42,002 nt of DNA from CAYVBN01 sp964538565 (GCA_964538565.1 CAZIGW010000179.1:1-42002), one strand, 5' to 3'; counted from the first letter of the stretch, positions 7,337 to 15,801 are shown. Numbers and translations: made by a program. The notes: generated from the letters alone by a model not told the origin.

Positions 7337-8637
7337 GCCCTCCGCTGATCGGCGCCATCGGCGTCCTGTCGCTGTTCGTCCTGCTGCTCCTGCGCCTGCC
7401 GGTCTGGGCCGCGCTCGCGCTGGTCGGCTTTTTCGGCAACCTCGCGCTCTCCGGGCCGCAGGCGGCCTTCGCGCTCGCCGGCACCACCCCGTTCGATACC
7501 GCATCCGCCTACACGCTGTCGGTCATTCCGCTGTTCGTGCTGATGGGGGAAGTCGCCTCCGGCACGCGGCTTTCGTCCGACCTGTTCAACGCCGCGCGCA
7601 TCATGCTCTCGGGCGTGCGCGGCGGCCTGTCGGTCGCCGCGCTGGCGGCCTCGGCCTGCTTCGGCGCCGTATGCGGGTCCTCGGTCGCGACCGCCGCCAC
7701 GATGAGCCGCATCGCGCTGCCCGAAATGCGCAGGGCCGGCTACGACGACGGGCTCGCGACCGGGTCGCTCGCGGCGGGCGGCAGCCTCGGGATTCTCATT
7801 CCGCCGTCGATCATCCTGGTGATCTATGCGGCGATCGCGGAACAGTCGGTGCCCAAGCTGTTTGCCGCCGCGCTTATCCCGGGGCTCGTTCTCACGGCGC
7901 TCTATATCATCGTAGCCGTGCTCATCGCACATCGGCGGCCGCACTATGCGCCCGCGGGCGCCAGCGCCCCGTTCGCCGAGCGCGTCAAGGTGATGGCCGG
8001 TCCGTGGCAGTTCCTCGCGCTGTTCATCGTCACCATCGGCGGTATCTACGCCGGCGTCTTCAGCCCGACCGAGGCTGCGGCTGTCGGGGCGTTCGGGGCG
8101 ATCGTGCTCGGGATCATCGGCCGCCGGCTCAGCCTGGCGCAACTCTGGGAAAGCGTGGAAACCTCGGTGGTGATGAGCTGCATCCTGTTCATGATCATCA
8201 TCGGCGCCAACCTGTTTTCCTATTTCATGGTACAGACGCACTTCCCCAACCTGCTCGCCGAGGGCGCCCGCGCGCTCGACCTCTCGGCGCCGGCGGTCAT
8301 GAGTCTCATCGTCGTCGCCTACGTGGTGATGGGCTGTTTTCTCGAAGGCATCGGAATGGTGCTGATCACGGTGCCGGTGTTCCTGCCGCTGGTGACGCAA
8401 TTCGGCTACGATCCGATCTGGTTCTCGATCATCGTGGTGATCGTGGTCGAAGTCGGCCTGATTCATCCGCCCGTCGGCATGAACCTGTTCGTCATCCAGG
8501 CGCAGGCGCCCGATATCAAGATCACCAGCATCTACCGCGGCATCCTGCCCTTTCTGATCGCGCCGCTCGTGCTGATCATCATCCTGTTCCTGTTTCCCGA
8601 GATCGCCCTCTGGCTCCCGAAACGGCTGTACGGATAA
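7333..8637 (+). CDS. dctM: TRAP transporter large permease subunit DctM
   Basis: A 434-residue very hydrophobic protein, the size usual for stand-alone DctM, with about 11-12 predicted membrane segments. Family blocks include FGAVCGSSVATAATMSRIALPEM, of which the AVCGSSVATAAT part is the classic signature, and GGSLGILIPPSIILVIYA, FSPTEAAAVGAFGA and the C-terminal IHPPVGMNLFV. It forms the ion-coupled transport channel with DctQ and receives ligand from DctP. The ATG at 7333 overlaps dctQ by 4 nt. The 2-hydroxyacid dehydrogenase gene follows after 5 nt. Confidence 0.95.
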   Translation: MSPPLIGAIGVLSLFVLLLLRLPVWAALALVGFFGNLALSGPQAAFALAGTTPFDTASAYTLSVIPLFVLMGEVASGTRLSSDLFNAARIMLSGVRGGLSVAALAASACFGAVCGSSVATAATMSRIALPEMRRAGYDDGLATGSLAAGGSLGILIPPSIILVIYAAIAEQSVPKLFAAALIPGLVLTALYIIVAVLIAHRRPHYAPAGASAPFAERVKVMAGPWQFLALFIVTIGGIYAGVFSPTEAAAVGAFGAIVLGIIGRRLSLAQLWESVETSVVMSCILFMIIIGANLFSYFMVQTHFPNLLAEGARALDLSAPAVMSLIVVAYVVMGCFLEGIGMVLITVPVFLPLVTQFGYDPIWFSIIVVIVVEVGLIHPPVGMNLFVIQAQAPDIKITSIYRGILPFLIAPLVLIIILFLFPEIALWLPKRLYG

Positions 8638-8642
8638 CTGCC

Positions 8643-9590
8643 ATGACTGCCAACGTGCTCGTTCTCGAGACCTATGCGGACGTCTATGCGCGCTGTCTGC
8701 GGGAGATGTTTCCGGACCTCGGCGTCCACCCCGTAGCCAGGATCTCGGATCTGAAGGTCGACCTCGACACGATCGATGTGCTGGTCGCCTTCGGTATGGC
8801 GGTCAACGACGACCTCATTCGCAGCATGCCGCGGCTGAAATGGATCCAGTCGCTGGCAACGGGCGTCGATCACTTCCTGCGCTGCCCTTCGCTGAAGTCC
8901 GAGGTGCTGCTGACGAGCGCGCGCGGCATCCATGGTCCGGCCATGCGCGAGACCATCGCCTACCTGATGCTGTCGCTCAGCCACGAGACGCCCCGCATCG
9001 TACGCAATCAGCGGGAACACCGCTGGGACCGCAGCAAGCCGTGGACGCTGCTCTGCGGCAAGACCGCCGTGGTGGTCGGAGTCGGACTGAGCGGCACCGC
9101 CATCGCCCAGTTGCTCGAGGCATTCGGCATGCGCGTGGTCGGGGTCAGCCGCACGCCGCGCAAGGTCGACGGTTTCGACCAGATCGTCTCGCCCGATGGT
9201 CTCGCGAAGGCCGCGGCCGAGGCCGACTATCTGATCAACATCCTGCCGGGGGACGCCCACAATCACGGAGCGATCGGCCGCGCCGTCTTCGCCGCCATGA
9301 AGCCGACGGCGTTCTTCGTCAACGTCGGGCGCGGCGAGACGGTCGACGAGGACGCGCTGATCGAGGCGCTGCGCACCGGCAGGATCGCCGGCGCCGGGCT
9401 CGACGTCTTCCGCACCGAGCCGCTGCCGCCGGACAGCCCGTTGTGGGACATGCCCAACGTGTTCCTGATGTCGCACATCGGCGGGCTTTTTACCGAATAC
9501 GAGGAATACGTCATGCCGATCCTGGGCGAGAACATGCGGCTCTTCCTCGCCGGCCGGACCGACGAGATGCGCAACCTCGTTCCGCACTGA
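8643..9590 (+). CDS. D-isomer-specific 2-hydroxyacid dehydrogenase family protein
   Basis: A 315-residue NAD(P)-dependent dehydrogenase. The substrate domain carries WIQSLATGVDHF. The Rossmann motif VVGVGLSGTAIAQ is present with Ser at the place often held by Gly. The late blocks NVGRGETVDEDALIEAL, AGLDVFRTEPLPPDSPLWD and MSHIGG (catalytic His) belong to the GhrA/SerA-like family. It interconverts a 2-keto acid and a D-2-hydroxy acid in the cytoplasm. It starts 5 nt after dctM, so it is in the same transcript as the importer, which points to a hydroxy- or keto-acid substrate. Confidence 0.92.
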   Translation: MTANVLVLETYADVYARCLREMFPDLGVHPVARISDLKVDLDTIDVLVAFGMAVNDDLIRSMPRLKWIQSLATGVDHFLRCPSLKSEVLLTSARGIHGPAMRETIAYLMLSLSHETPRIVRNQREHRWDRSKPWTLLCGKTAVVVGVGLSGTAIAQLLEAFGMRVVGVSRTPRKVDGFDQIVSPDGLAKAAAEADYLINILPGDAHNHGAIGRAVFAAMKPTAFFVNVGRGETVDEDALIEALRTGRIAGAGLDVFRTEPLPPDSPLWDMPNVFLMSHIGGLFTEYEEYVMPILGENMRLFLAGRTDEMRNLVPH

Positions 9591-9677
9591 GCGCGAGGGT
9601 GAGCCGTGGGTGACCCGGTGGGAACGCTCATGGGGTAGGATGGAGCAAGCCGGCACGGCGATGACGCAGGCGCAACG

Positions 9678-10871
9678 ATGACCCAGGTGAGCGAACGCAT
9701 CCAGACCCGCATTTCCGACCAGGAGCTCGAGCGACGCTGGGCCGCGATCCGCCGTGAGATGCGCGAGCGCGGAATCGACGCCCTGGTGATGCAGTCGGCC
9801 AACGACTGGCTCGGCGGCTACGTCAAATGGTTCACCGATCTGCCGGCCACCAACGGCTATCCGCGCACGATCGTATTTCACGCCGCGGATCTCATGACGG
9901 CGATCGAGATGGGTCCGTTCGGCACGGTGCGCCAGCTCGGCGGGCGCGACGCGCTGCACCGCGGCGTCGACGAACTGATGCTGACGCCTTCCTTCCTTTC
10001 CGCGGCGTACACGCACGAATACGACGCGGACCTGGTCATCGACGTGCTGCGCCGGCACGGCCATCGCACGGTCGGCCTCGTCGGCGAGGGCGCCCTGCCG
10101 CACGGATTCGTTTCGCGAATCAAACAGGCCGTGACGACCGTGGAATTTCTCGATGCGACCGAATGGGTGGACCGGATCAAGGCGGTCAAGAGCGCCGAGG
10201 AAATCGCGTTGATCCGTGCGACGGCGCACATGCAGGACGCGGTACTCGCCCGCGTCCTGGAAAGGATCGCGCCCGGCATGCGCGACGTGGACGTCACCGC
10301 GCTGGCGCAGCACGAAGGCCAGATCCTCGGAAGCGAGCAGGGGATCTTTCTCGGCGCCTCCTCGCCGCTCGGCGAGCGCTCGCCGTTCGCGCCGCGCTAC
10401 ATGCAGGGCCGCCGGCTCAGGAAGGGCGATCACCTCTCGCTGCTGATCGAGAACAACGGACCGGGCGGCTTCTACACCGAGATCGCCCGCACGATCGTGC
10501 TCGGCAAGGCCTCGAACGAATTGATCGACGGATTCGAGGCCGTGAAGGAGGCGCAGGCGCACACGCTCGGGCTGATCAAGCCGGGCGCTTCCTGCCGCGA
10601 CATCGCCGCCGCGCACGACGAATTCATGCAGCGGCGCGGCCTTCCCCCGGAGTTGCGCCTCTACGCCCATGGCCAGGGCTACGACATGGTCGAGCGCCCG
10701 CTGATCCGTCGCGACGAAACCATGACGCTCGCGGCCGGCATGTGTCTCGCGGTTCATCCGGGCTACGAGACGCCATCGATTTTCGCGGTGATCTGCGACA
10801 ACTACATGGTGGAGGAGAGCGGCCCGGGCGAATGCCTGCACCGGACGCCCAAGCAGATCTTCGAAGTCTGA
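9678..10871 (+). CDS. M24-fold protein (Xaa-Pro peptidase/creatinase-like) with altered metal ligands
   Basis: A 397-residue protein with the two-domain creatinase/aminopeptidase P layout: an N-terminal creatinase domain to about residue 165 and a pita-bread C-domain. KSAEEIALIRAT is the usual linker block. The normal ligand set is Asp-Asp-His-Glu-Glu. Here the SDITRT-like block reads TEIART, the expected VDIG block reads LLIENNG, the His is kept in YAHGQGYD, the first Glu block reads CLAVHPGYE and the last reads ICDNYMVEE. At least three ligands therefore differ, so ordinary metallopeptidase activity is doubtful. A non-peptidase role on a small amide or lyase substrate is possible. It lies 87 nt after the dehydrogenase, at the end of the plus-strand row. 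Confidence 0.85.
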   Translation: MTQVSERIQTRISDQELERRWAAIRREMRERGIDALVMQSANDWLGGYVKWFTDLPATNGYPRTIVFHAADLMTAIEMGPFGTVRQLGGRDALHRGVDELMLTPSFLSAAYTHEYDADLVIDVLRRHGHRTVGLVGEGALPHGFVSRIKQAVTTVEFLDATEWVDRIKAVKSAEEIALIRATAHMQDAVLARVLERIAPGMRDVDVTALAQHEGQILGSEQGIFLGASSPLGERSPFAPRYMQGRRLRKGDHLSLLIENNGPGGFYTEIARTIVLGKASNELIDGFEAVKEAQAHTLGLIKPGASCRDIAAAHDEFMQRRGLPPELRLYAHGQGYDMVERPLIRRDETMTLAAGMCLAVHPGYETPSIFAVICDNYMVEESGPGECLHRTPKQIFEV

Positions 10872-10889
10872 GGCTTCGGCGGGCTTGCG

Positions 10890-11975
10890 TCAGGCGGACC
10901 GGGTGGCGGCTGACGACTCGGCCGTGCGCAGCCGCGGGACATCCATTCCGAGCATCGCGGCCGCGTTCTGCCAGAGGATCTTCTCCTTGTCGGCCGCGGA
11001 AAGCCCCTCGACCCCGCAGACGAAATCGACCGCGCTGACCCCGCCGACCGGATAGTCCGAGCCGAGCACGACGCGGTCGGCGCCGACCTTCTCGACCAGG
11101 TTTTCCAGGACCGAGGGGACGTACACGCAGCTGTCGTAATAGAGCCGGCGCAGGTAGTCGATCGGCGGCTTCGACATGTTGCGGCGCGTCGGCGCCTTCT
11201 CGAAGTAGTTGCGGTCGATGCGGCCGGTGTAATACGGCATGTAACCGCCGCCGTGCGCGATGCAGATCCTGAGCTCGGGAAAGCTCTCGAGCACGCCGTC
11301 GTACATCAGCGAGGCGATCGCCATCGCCTCTTCGAACGACTGCCCGATGCTGTTCCACAGATAGTAGCGCTGGAATCGCGGGTGCGGATTGCCGGCCGGG
11401 TGGATGTAGACGATGGCGTCGAGCTCCGCCGCCTTGGCCCAGAACGGTCGCAGCGTCGGATCTCCGATCTCCTTCTCGCCGACGCTGGTCGAAATCTGCA
11501 CCCCTTTGAGACCGAGCGCGCCGACACAACGCTCAAGCTCCGCGACGGCGAGCGCGGGAGCGTGCAGCGGAACGCTGCCGAGCCCGCAAAAGCGGCCGGG
11601 ATTGCCGCGAACGGCGGTGGCGATCCGGTCGTTGACCTTCCGGTCGAGCGCAAGGCTCGTCTCGGGATCGGCCCAGTCGGTCCGCTGGTGCACCAGGCTC
11701 GAGGTGAGGACCTGAACGTCAACGCCGAGCTCGTCCATCTTCGACACGCGATCGGAAACGTCCGCCATTTCCCGATTGACCGTCTCGCCGCGCTCCCTGG
11801 ATTTCTCCTTCAGTTCCTCGGAAATCGGAGGATCGGACGGCAGCCGGGTGATCAGGCTGTGCGGGCCGGTGACGGCGAACACCTCCGGCACCAGGAGATG
11901 GGCGTGGAAATCGATGGCGAAGCGATGCGCGCCGGCTCGCCTGCAGGAAGCTTCCGCCCGACCGCTATGCGCCAT
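10890..11975 (-). CDS. Amidohydrolase-family protein, ACMSD-like
   Basis: A 361-residue amidohydrolase-superfamily member. Metal-site residues visible are His24 and His26 (DFHAHLL), His192 (YIHPAGNP), His241 (IAHGGGYMPYY) and Asp307 (LGSDYPVGG), the pattern of 2-amino-3-carboxymuconate-semialdehyde decarboxylase and related enzymes. The ATG at 11975 is chosen because it gives a normal family N-terminus; frames further upstream have no homology. It is transcribed away from the TctC gene across a 138-nt gap that holds the third copy of the GRTACA element, so it probably belongs to the same regulon as the other decarboxylase-like enzyme. A hydrolase rather than decarboxylase role is also possible. 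Confidence 0.86.
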   Translation of the reverse strand: MAHSGRAEASCRRAGAHRFAIDFHAHLLVPEVFAVTGPHSLITRLPSDPPISEELKEKSRERGETVNREMADVSDRVSKMDELGVDVQVLTSSLVHQRTDWADPETSLALDRKVNDRIATAVRGNPGRFCGLGSVPLHAPALAVAELERCVGALGLKGVQISTSVGEKEIGDPTLRPFWAKAAELDAIVYIHPAGNPHPRFQRYYLWNSIGQSFEEAMAIASLMYDGVLESFPELRICIAHGGGYMPYYTGRIDRNYFEKAPTRRNMSKPPIDYLRRLYYDSCVYVPSVLENLVEKVGADRVVLGSDYPVGGVSAVDFVCGVEGLSAADKEKILWQNAAAMLGMDVPRLRTAESSAATRSA

Positions 11976-12001
11976 GTCGCCCGTCCCCTGGATACTGTTG
12001 C

Positions 12002-12030
12002 ACGATACAATCGTATCGTATGATGATACA
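12002..12030 (+). promoter_or_regulatory. Candidate IclR operator in the amidohydrolase/TctC divergent promoter (site C)
   Basis: Inverted arms ACGATAC (12002-12008) and GTATCGT (12013-12019) are perfect over 7 bp with a 4-nt spacer. A further GATACA starts at 12025, exactly 21 bp after the GATACA at 12004. This repeats the layout of sites A and B near the IclR gene. It sits in the middle of the 138-nt gap between divergent genes, ideal for joint control. An extra GATAC at 11991 may extend the site. The regulator is inferred. Confidence 0.6.
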
Positions 12031-12113
12031 GCATCGCAAGAAGTGCCGGCCGCAGAGAAGCCGGAGGACTGAGCGAACGACCATTGCGTTCGCTCGAGAC
12101 CGAGGGAGGAGAC

Positions 12114-13085
12114 ATGACCACGATCTTTCGTCTCGTGTTCACCGTGCTGGTGGGGATCGCGGTTGCGGCCGAAGCGCGCGCCGACAACTGGCCGAGCCGG
12201 CCTGTGCGCTTCATCGTCTCGCAGGCGGCTGGCGGAACGCCCGACATCATCTGCCGCCTCGTCGCCGAACGGGTGAGCCAGTCGCTCGGTCAGCAGATCG
12301 TGGTCGAGAACCGGCCGGGCGGCGGCAATGTGGTCGGCGCGCAGGCCGCCGCGCGCGCCGCGCCCGACGGCTACACGTTCTTCTTCGCAACCGCCGCCGC
12401 GCTCGTCACCAATCCGTACACGTTCAAGTCGCTGCCCTACGACGCGCAGCACGATTTCGTGCCGGTCTCGATGGTCGCGAGCAATCCGTTCTTCCTGCTG
12501 GTCAACCCGAGCGTGCCGGCGAAGACGCTTCCCGAGTTGATCGCCTACGACAAGGCGCATCCGGGGAAGCTGACCGCCGCCACCGACGGGCCGCGGAACT
12601 TCTCCGGCATGCTGATGGCCTGGCTCAACAAGCTCGCCGGCACCGACCTCGTGCAGGTGCCCTACGCGGCGATGCCGCAGGGCATCCAGGACGCGCTCGC
12701 CGGGCGCGTGCAGGTGATCATCCTGGCGGTGGCTTCATCGGCCCCGCACATCGACCGTGGGGCGCTGCGGGCGATCGCGACGAGCGGGGCGCGGCCCGTT
12801 CCCAAATACGAAAGCGTCCAGCCGATCGCCGCCACCTTCCCGGGATTCGACTTCATCGGCTGGTTCGCGCTCGTCGCCCCGGCCGGCACCCCGAACGACG
12901 TGATCGAGCGCATGAACAAGGAAATGGACACGGCGCTGAAGGACCCGGCGATCGTCAAGCGAATGCAGGAGCTCGGCTTCTACACCGAGGGTGCCGGCAC
13001 CCCCGCCTCGACGGGCGCCTTCATCCGCAACCAGCTCGATGTCTGGGGCAAGGTCGTGCACGAGATCGGCCTCAAACCGGAATGA
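12114..13085 (+). CDS. Tripartite tricarboxylate-type substrate-binding protein (TctC/Bug family), orphan
   Basis: A 323-residue periplasmic binding protein. The signal peptide of about 23 residues ends at EARADN. The mature part has NWPSRPVRFIVSQAAGGTPD, the Bug-family opening, then VVENRPGGGNVVGAQAAARA and the late APAGTPNDVIERMNKEMD, all standard blocks. The ATG at 12114 follows GGGAGGA. The partner membrane genes tctA and tctB are not in the window, which is common for this family in Burkholderiales and Hyphomicrobiales. Such orphans may use distant channels or act as sensors. It binds a carboxylate, probably related to the adjacent amidohydrolase substrate. Confidence 0.93.
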   Translation: MTTIFRLVFTVLVGIAVAAEARADNWPSRPVRFIVSQAAGGTPDIICRLVAERVSQSLGQQIVVENRPGGGNVVGAQAAARAAPDGYTFFFATAAALVTNPYTFKSLPYDAQHDFVPVSMVASNPFFLLVNPSVPAKTLPELIAYDKAHPGKLTAATDGPRNFSGMLMAWLNKLAGTDLVQVPYAAMPQGIQDALAGRVQVIILAVASSAPHIDRGALRAIATSGARPVPKYESVQPIAATFPGFDFIGWFALVAPAGTPNDVIERMNKEMDTALKDPAIVKRMQELGFYTEGAGTPASTGAFIRNQLDVWGKVVHEIGLKPE

Positions 13086-13155
13086 CCGGGCGGTTCCGGA
13101 TCGCCATGCGGGACGCCCGAGTGGCAGCGTTCCGCACGGGGATCCGCCGACGCGA

Positions 13156-13980
13156 TCACTCCGAACGCCAGCGGCCGAAGCGCTTCTCGGCCCGGCGGAC
13201 GACCTCGTTGAGCGCGATCGCCATGGCGGCGAGAACCGAGATCAGGCCGAGCAGCTTGGTCGGGTCGAAGTTCTGCGTGAACAGCGTGGTGAAATAACCG
13301 ATCCCGGCGGTCGAGACGTAGAGTTCCGCAAGCAGCACGCCGAGCAGCACGCCCGTCATGCCGAGGCGCATGCCGGCGAAGAAGCTCGGCACCATGTGCG
13401 GAAAGATCACCCAGCGAAAGACCTGCCAGCGGCTCGCACCCATCGAACGCGCGCTCGTCAGCAGGATCGGCTTGATGTTCTGCACGCCGCCGATGATGCT
13501 GAGCATGATCGGAAACATCCCGTGCGTCACCCCGAAGGCGATCTTCGAGGCCGCGCCGATGCCGAAGAAGAGAATGAACAAGGGCAGGATGGTGATCTGC
13601 GGGGTGCCGTAGAGCAGCAGGATGATCGGCAGGAAGGCGCGGCGCGGGAACGGCCGCAGGCCGACGGCGAGGCCGACGACCAGGCCGATCACGACGGAGA
13701 GAATGAAGGCGACAAACAGCTCCCAGAACGTGATGGCGATGGCGGCCGGCACGCCGCGCGTCTCGAACACCGTTCCGAGCGCGGCGATCACGCGGCTCGG
13801 CGGACTGAGGAACATCGGGTCGACGAACCAGCGCGCTGCGATCTCCCAGGCGCCGAACAGCACGAACACGACGGCGAGGCGCGCGAGTCCCGGATGACGC
13901 GACAGCCGCCTGAGCCATTCGGCCCTGCGGCTGTCCCTCTGTGCGGCCGCTTGCGACTGCGTATCGAGCACGACGGACAT
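13156..13980 (-). CDS. ABC transporter permease, SsuC/TauC type (second permease of transporter 2)
   Basis: A 274-residue BPD-type inner-membrane permease with about six membrane segments after a cytoplasmic N-tail. The coupling EAA region is SARSMGASRWQVFRWVIFP at about residues 175-195, followed by an invariant Gly three residues later in FAGMRLG. The last gene of the long minus-strand operon, it follows directly after the other permease stop. With that permease, the ATPase at 14745-15596 and the receptor at 15802-16839 it makes a heterodimeric importer of the sulfonate/nitrate/taurate class. Aromatic carboxylates such as phthalate are taken up by related systems. Confidence 0.92.
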   Translation of the reverse strand: MSVVLDTQSQAAAQRDSRRAEWLRRLSRHPGLARLAVVFVLFGAWEIAARWFVDPMFLSPPSRVIAALGTVFETRGVPAAIAITFWELFVAFILSVVIGLVVGLAVGLRPFPRRAFLPIILLLYGTPQITILPLFILFFGIGAASKIAFGVTHGMFPIMLSIIGGVQNIKPILLTSARSMGASRWQVFRWVIFPHMVPSFFAGMRLGMTGVLLGVLLAELYVSTAGIGYFTTLFTQNFDPTKLLGLISVLAAMAIALNEVVRRAEKRFGRWRSE

Positions 13981-14748
13981 CTAGGGACGCCTTCCTCTCG
14001 ATTCGAGCCCGGAGACGATGGAATTCAGAGCCGCCGCGATCGCCACCACGAAGGCGATGTAGGCGAACATCCGCGCGGTATCCATTCCCTCGGCGAGATG
14101 CACGATGCGGTGGCCGAGGCCGGCGAGCGAAGCGATCGTCTCGCTGCCGAGGATCGACAGCAGCGCGACCGTGAATCCCATGCGCAATCCGCCGAGGATC
14201 ACCGGCAGAGCCGCCGGCAGCAGCACCCAGCGGAAGAGCTGATAGTCGGATGCGCCCATCGAGCGGGCCGACACGATGAAGATCCGGTCGACGTAGCCGA
14301 ACCCGGCGATCGTGTTCAGTACGATCGGGAAGAAGCTGATGGTGAAGCCGAGCGCGATCTTCGAGGCGGGCCCGAGGCCGAAGAACAGGACATAGAGCGG
14401 CAGGAACAGAATGATCGGAATCGAATAGATGCTGGCAAGCAGCGGCTCGAAGACCCGAATGAGGACCGGCGAGCGGCTGATCGCGTAGCCGATGGTGATG
14501 CCCGTGACCGCCGCGAGCGCGAAGGCGACGGCCAGCTCGCCGAGGGTCATGCGCAGGTCCGGCAGGAACTCGCCCGAGGCGATGACGTCGGTCAGCTCGG
14601 TCCACACCCGCACCGGGTTTGGAAGCAGCAGATGGCTCACGCCCCAGACGTTCGTGGCGAGATACCATAGCATGAGCAGACCCGCCACGAAGGCGAACTG
14701 GACCAGCCGGCTCGCGAGCCATTCCGGCCGCTTGCGGCCGCGCATCAT
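13981..14748 (-). CDS. ABC transporter permease, SsuC/TauC type (first permease of transporter 2)
   Basis: A 255-residue permease starting at paired ATG codons at 14748 and 14745 that overlap the ATPase stop, so translation is coupled. It has about six membrane segments and the coupling block ARSMGASDYQLFRWVLLP followed by GGLRMG. Having two different permeases in one cluster indicates a heterodimer rather than the homodimer of SsuC. Its stop is directly before the start of the second permease, with no intergenic bases to spare. Confidence 0.92.
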   Translation of the reverse strand: MMRGRKRPEWLASRLVQFAFVAGLLMLWYLATNVWGVSHLLLPNPVRVWTELTDVIASGEFLPDLRMTLGELAVAFALAAVTGITIGYAISRSPVLIRVFEPLLASIYSIPIILFLPLYVLFFGLGPASKIALGFTISFFPIVLNTIAGFGYVDRIFIVSARSMGASDYQLFRWVLLPAALPVILGGLRMGFTVALLSILGSETIASLAGLGHRIVHLAEGMDTARMFAYIAFVVAIAAALNSIVSGLESRGRRP

Positions 14749-15596
14749 GACGGCGCCCCCGCCGTTTCCGAGACCGCCTTGCGGATCTCCTCGTGCAGCA
14801 GTCCATAGAGCTCGTTGCGCAGCGCCGTGAATTTGGCGGAAGTCACGAACTCGGGCCGGCGCGGATGCGGCTCGTCGACCTTGATGATCTGCTTGATGGT
14901 CCCGGGCCGGGCCGAGAACACCGCGACCCGGTCGGCGAGAAAGACCGCCTCGCCCAGGCTGTGGGTCACGAACACGATGGTCTTTTCCGTGCGCGCGAGC
15001 AGCACCGAGAGGTCTTCGCCGAGCACCATGCGGGTCTGCTCGTCGAGCGCGCCGAACGGCTCGTCCATCAGCAGGATGTTGGTTCGAAGGCTGAGCGCGC
15101 GTGCCAGCGCGGCCCGCTGCCGCATGCCGCCCGACAGCTGCCCCGGATAGTGGTCGGCGAACTCCGCCAGGCCGACCGCCTGCAGCGTGCTGCGCGCACG
15201 CTCCTCGCGCTCGGCCTTGCCCACGCCCTGAAACATCTTGCCGAGCCTGATATTCTCGTTCACGGTGATCCAGGGAAACAGCGCGTTCTCCTGGAACACG
15301 AAGGCGATTTCGCGCGGCAGCGGACCGCGCACGCGGGTGCTGCCGACGTCCACGTGGCCGGTCGTCGGCGTCATCAGGCCGCCGATCACGTTGAGCAGCG
15401 TGCTCTTGCCGCATCCGCTCGGCCCGATGAGGCAGAGCAGCTCGCCCTGCGCGATGTCGAGCGAGGTCTTCTGCAGGGCGCGGACGTGGCGCGCCTCGCC
15501 GGGCTCGCCGAATTGATGCGACACGTCGCGGACCCGGACGACGACGTCGCGGCCGTCGACCTTGTCGACGGCGCTCGGTGACATTTCGTTTCTCAC
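14745..15596 (-). CDS. ABC transporter ATP-binding protein, SsuB/TauB type (transporter 2)
   Basis: A 283-residue ATPase with every nucleotide-binding motif: Walker A GPSGCGKST, Q-loop VFQENALFPW, signature LSGGMRQRAALARAL, Walker B ILLMDEPFGALD and the switch His in FVTHSLGEA. The start may be the GTG at 15596 or the in-frame ATG at 15584; neither has a strong ribosome site. It powers the two permeases that follow. The gap of 205 nt before it holds a dispersed repeat, so it may be less expressed than the receptor gene upstream. Confidence 0.94.
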   Translation of the reverse strand: MRNEMSPSAVDKVDGRDVVVRVRDVSHQFGEPGEARHVRALQKTSLDIAQGELLCLIGPSGCGKSTLLNVIGGLMTPTTGHVDVGSTRVRGPLPREIAFVFQENALFPWITVNENIRLGKMFQGVGKAEREERARSTLQAVGLAEFADHYPGQLSGGMRQRAALARALSLRTNILLMDEPFGALDEQTRMVLGEDLSVLLARTEKTIVFVTHSLGEAVFLADRVAVFSARPGTIKQIIKVDEPHPRRPEFVTSAKFTALRNELYGLLHEEIRKAVSETAGAPS

Positions 15597-15686
15597 GCCC
15601 CTGGCCTTTCTTCCCGCGACCCGGGCTCTCCCGCCCGGGCTCGTGCTCCGGGATCTGCCGCCCCGGTTCGATCTTCCACGACGATT

Positions 15687-15801
15687 CTAGAGCGCGATCC
15701 GCAAAACTGGAAACCGGTTTTGCGCAAGTCGCGCTCTCATTCTTCGACTTGACGCATGACCCTATGGGTGAACGGATTCCGTTTTCGCCGGATCATGCGC
15801 G
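15687..15801. repeat. Dispersed palindromic repeat of the Hyphomicrobiales type
   Basis: Two linked palindromes fill the gap between the receptor and ATPase genes. The first has outer arms AGAGCGCGA/TCGCGCTCT (15689-15697, 15729-15737) and an inner hairpin CGCAAAAC..GTTTTGCG (15700-15724) around GGAAACC. The second has arms CGCATGA/TCATGCG (15753-15759, 15793-15799). The core AAACTGGAAACCGGTTTT with flanking GCGCGATC/GATCATGC resembles a repeat I know to be scattered between genes in Bradyrhizobium, Rhodopseudomonas and relatives. It ends at the receptor stop codon and could stabilise or attenuate the message. Confidence 0.75.

Noticed and set aside
8532..10841. A 769-codon open frame on the minus strand
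   Set aside because: It lies opposite the D-2-hydroxyacid dehydrogenase and M24 genes, has Arg/Asp/His-rich low-complexity sequence and no recognisable domain. It is an antisense shadow of high-GC codons.
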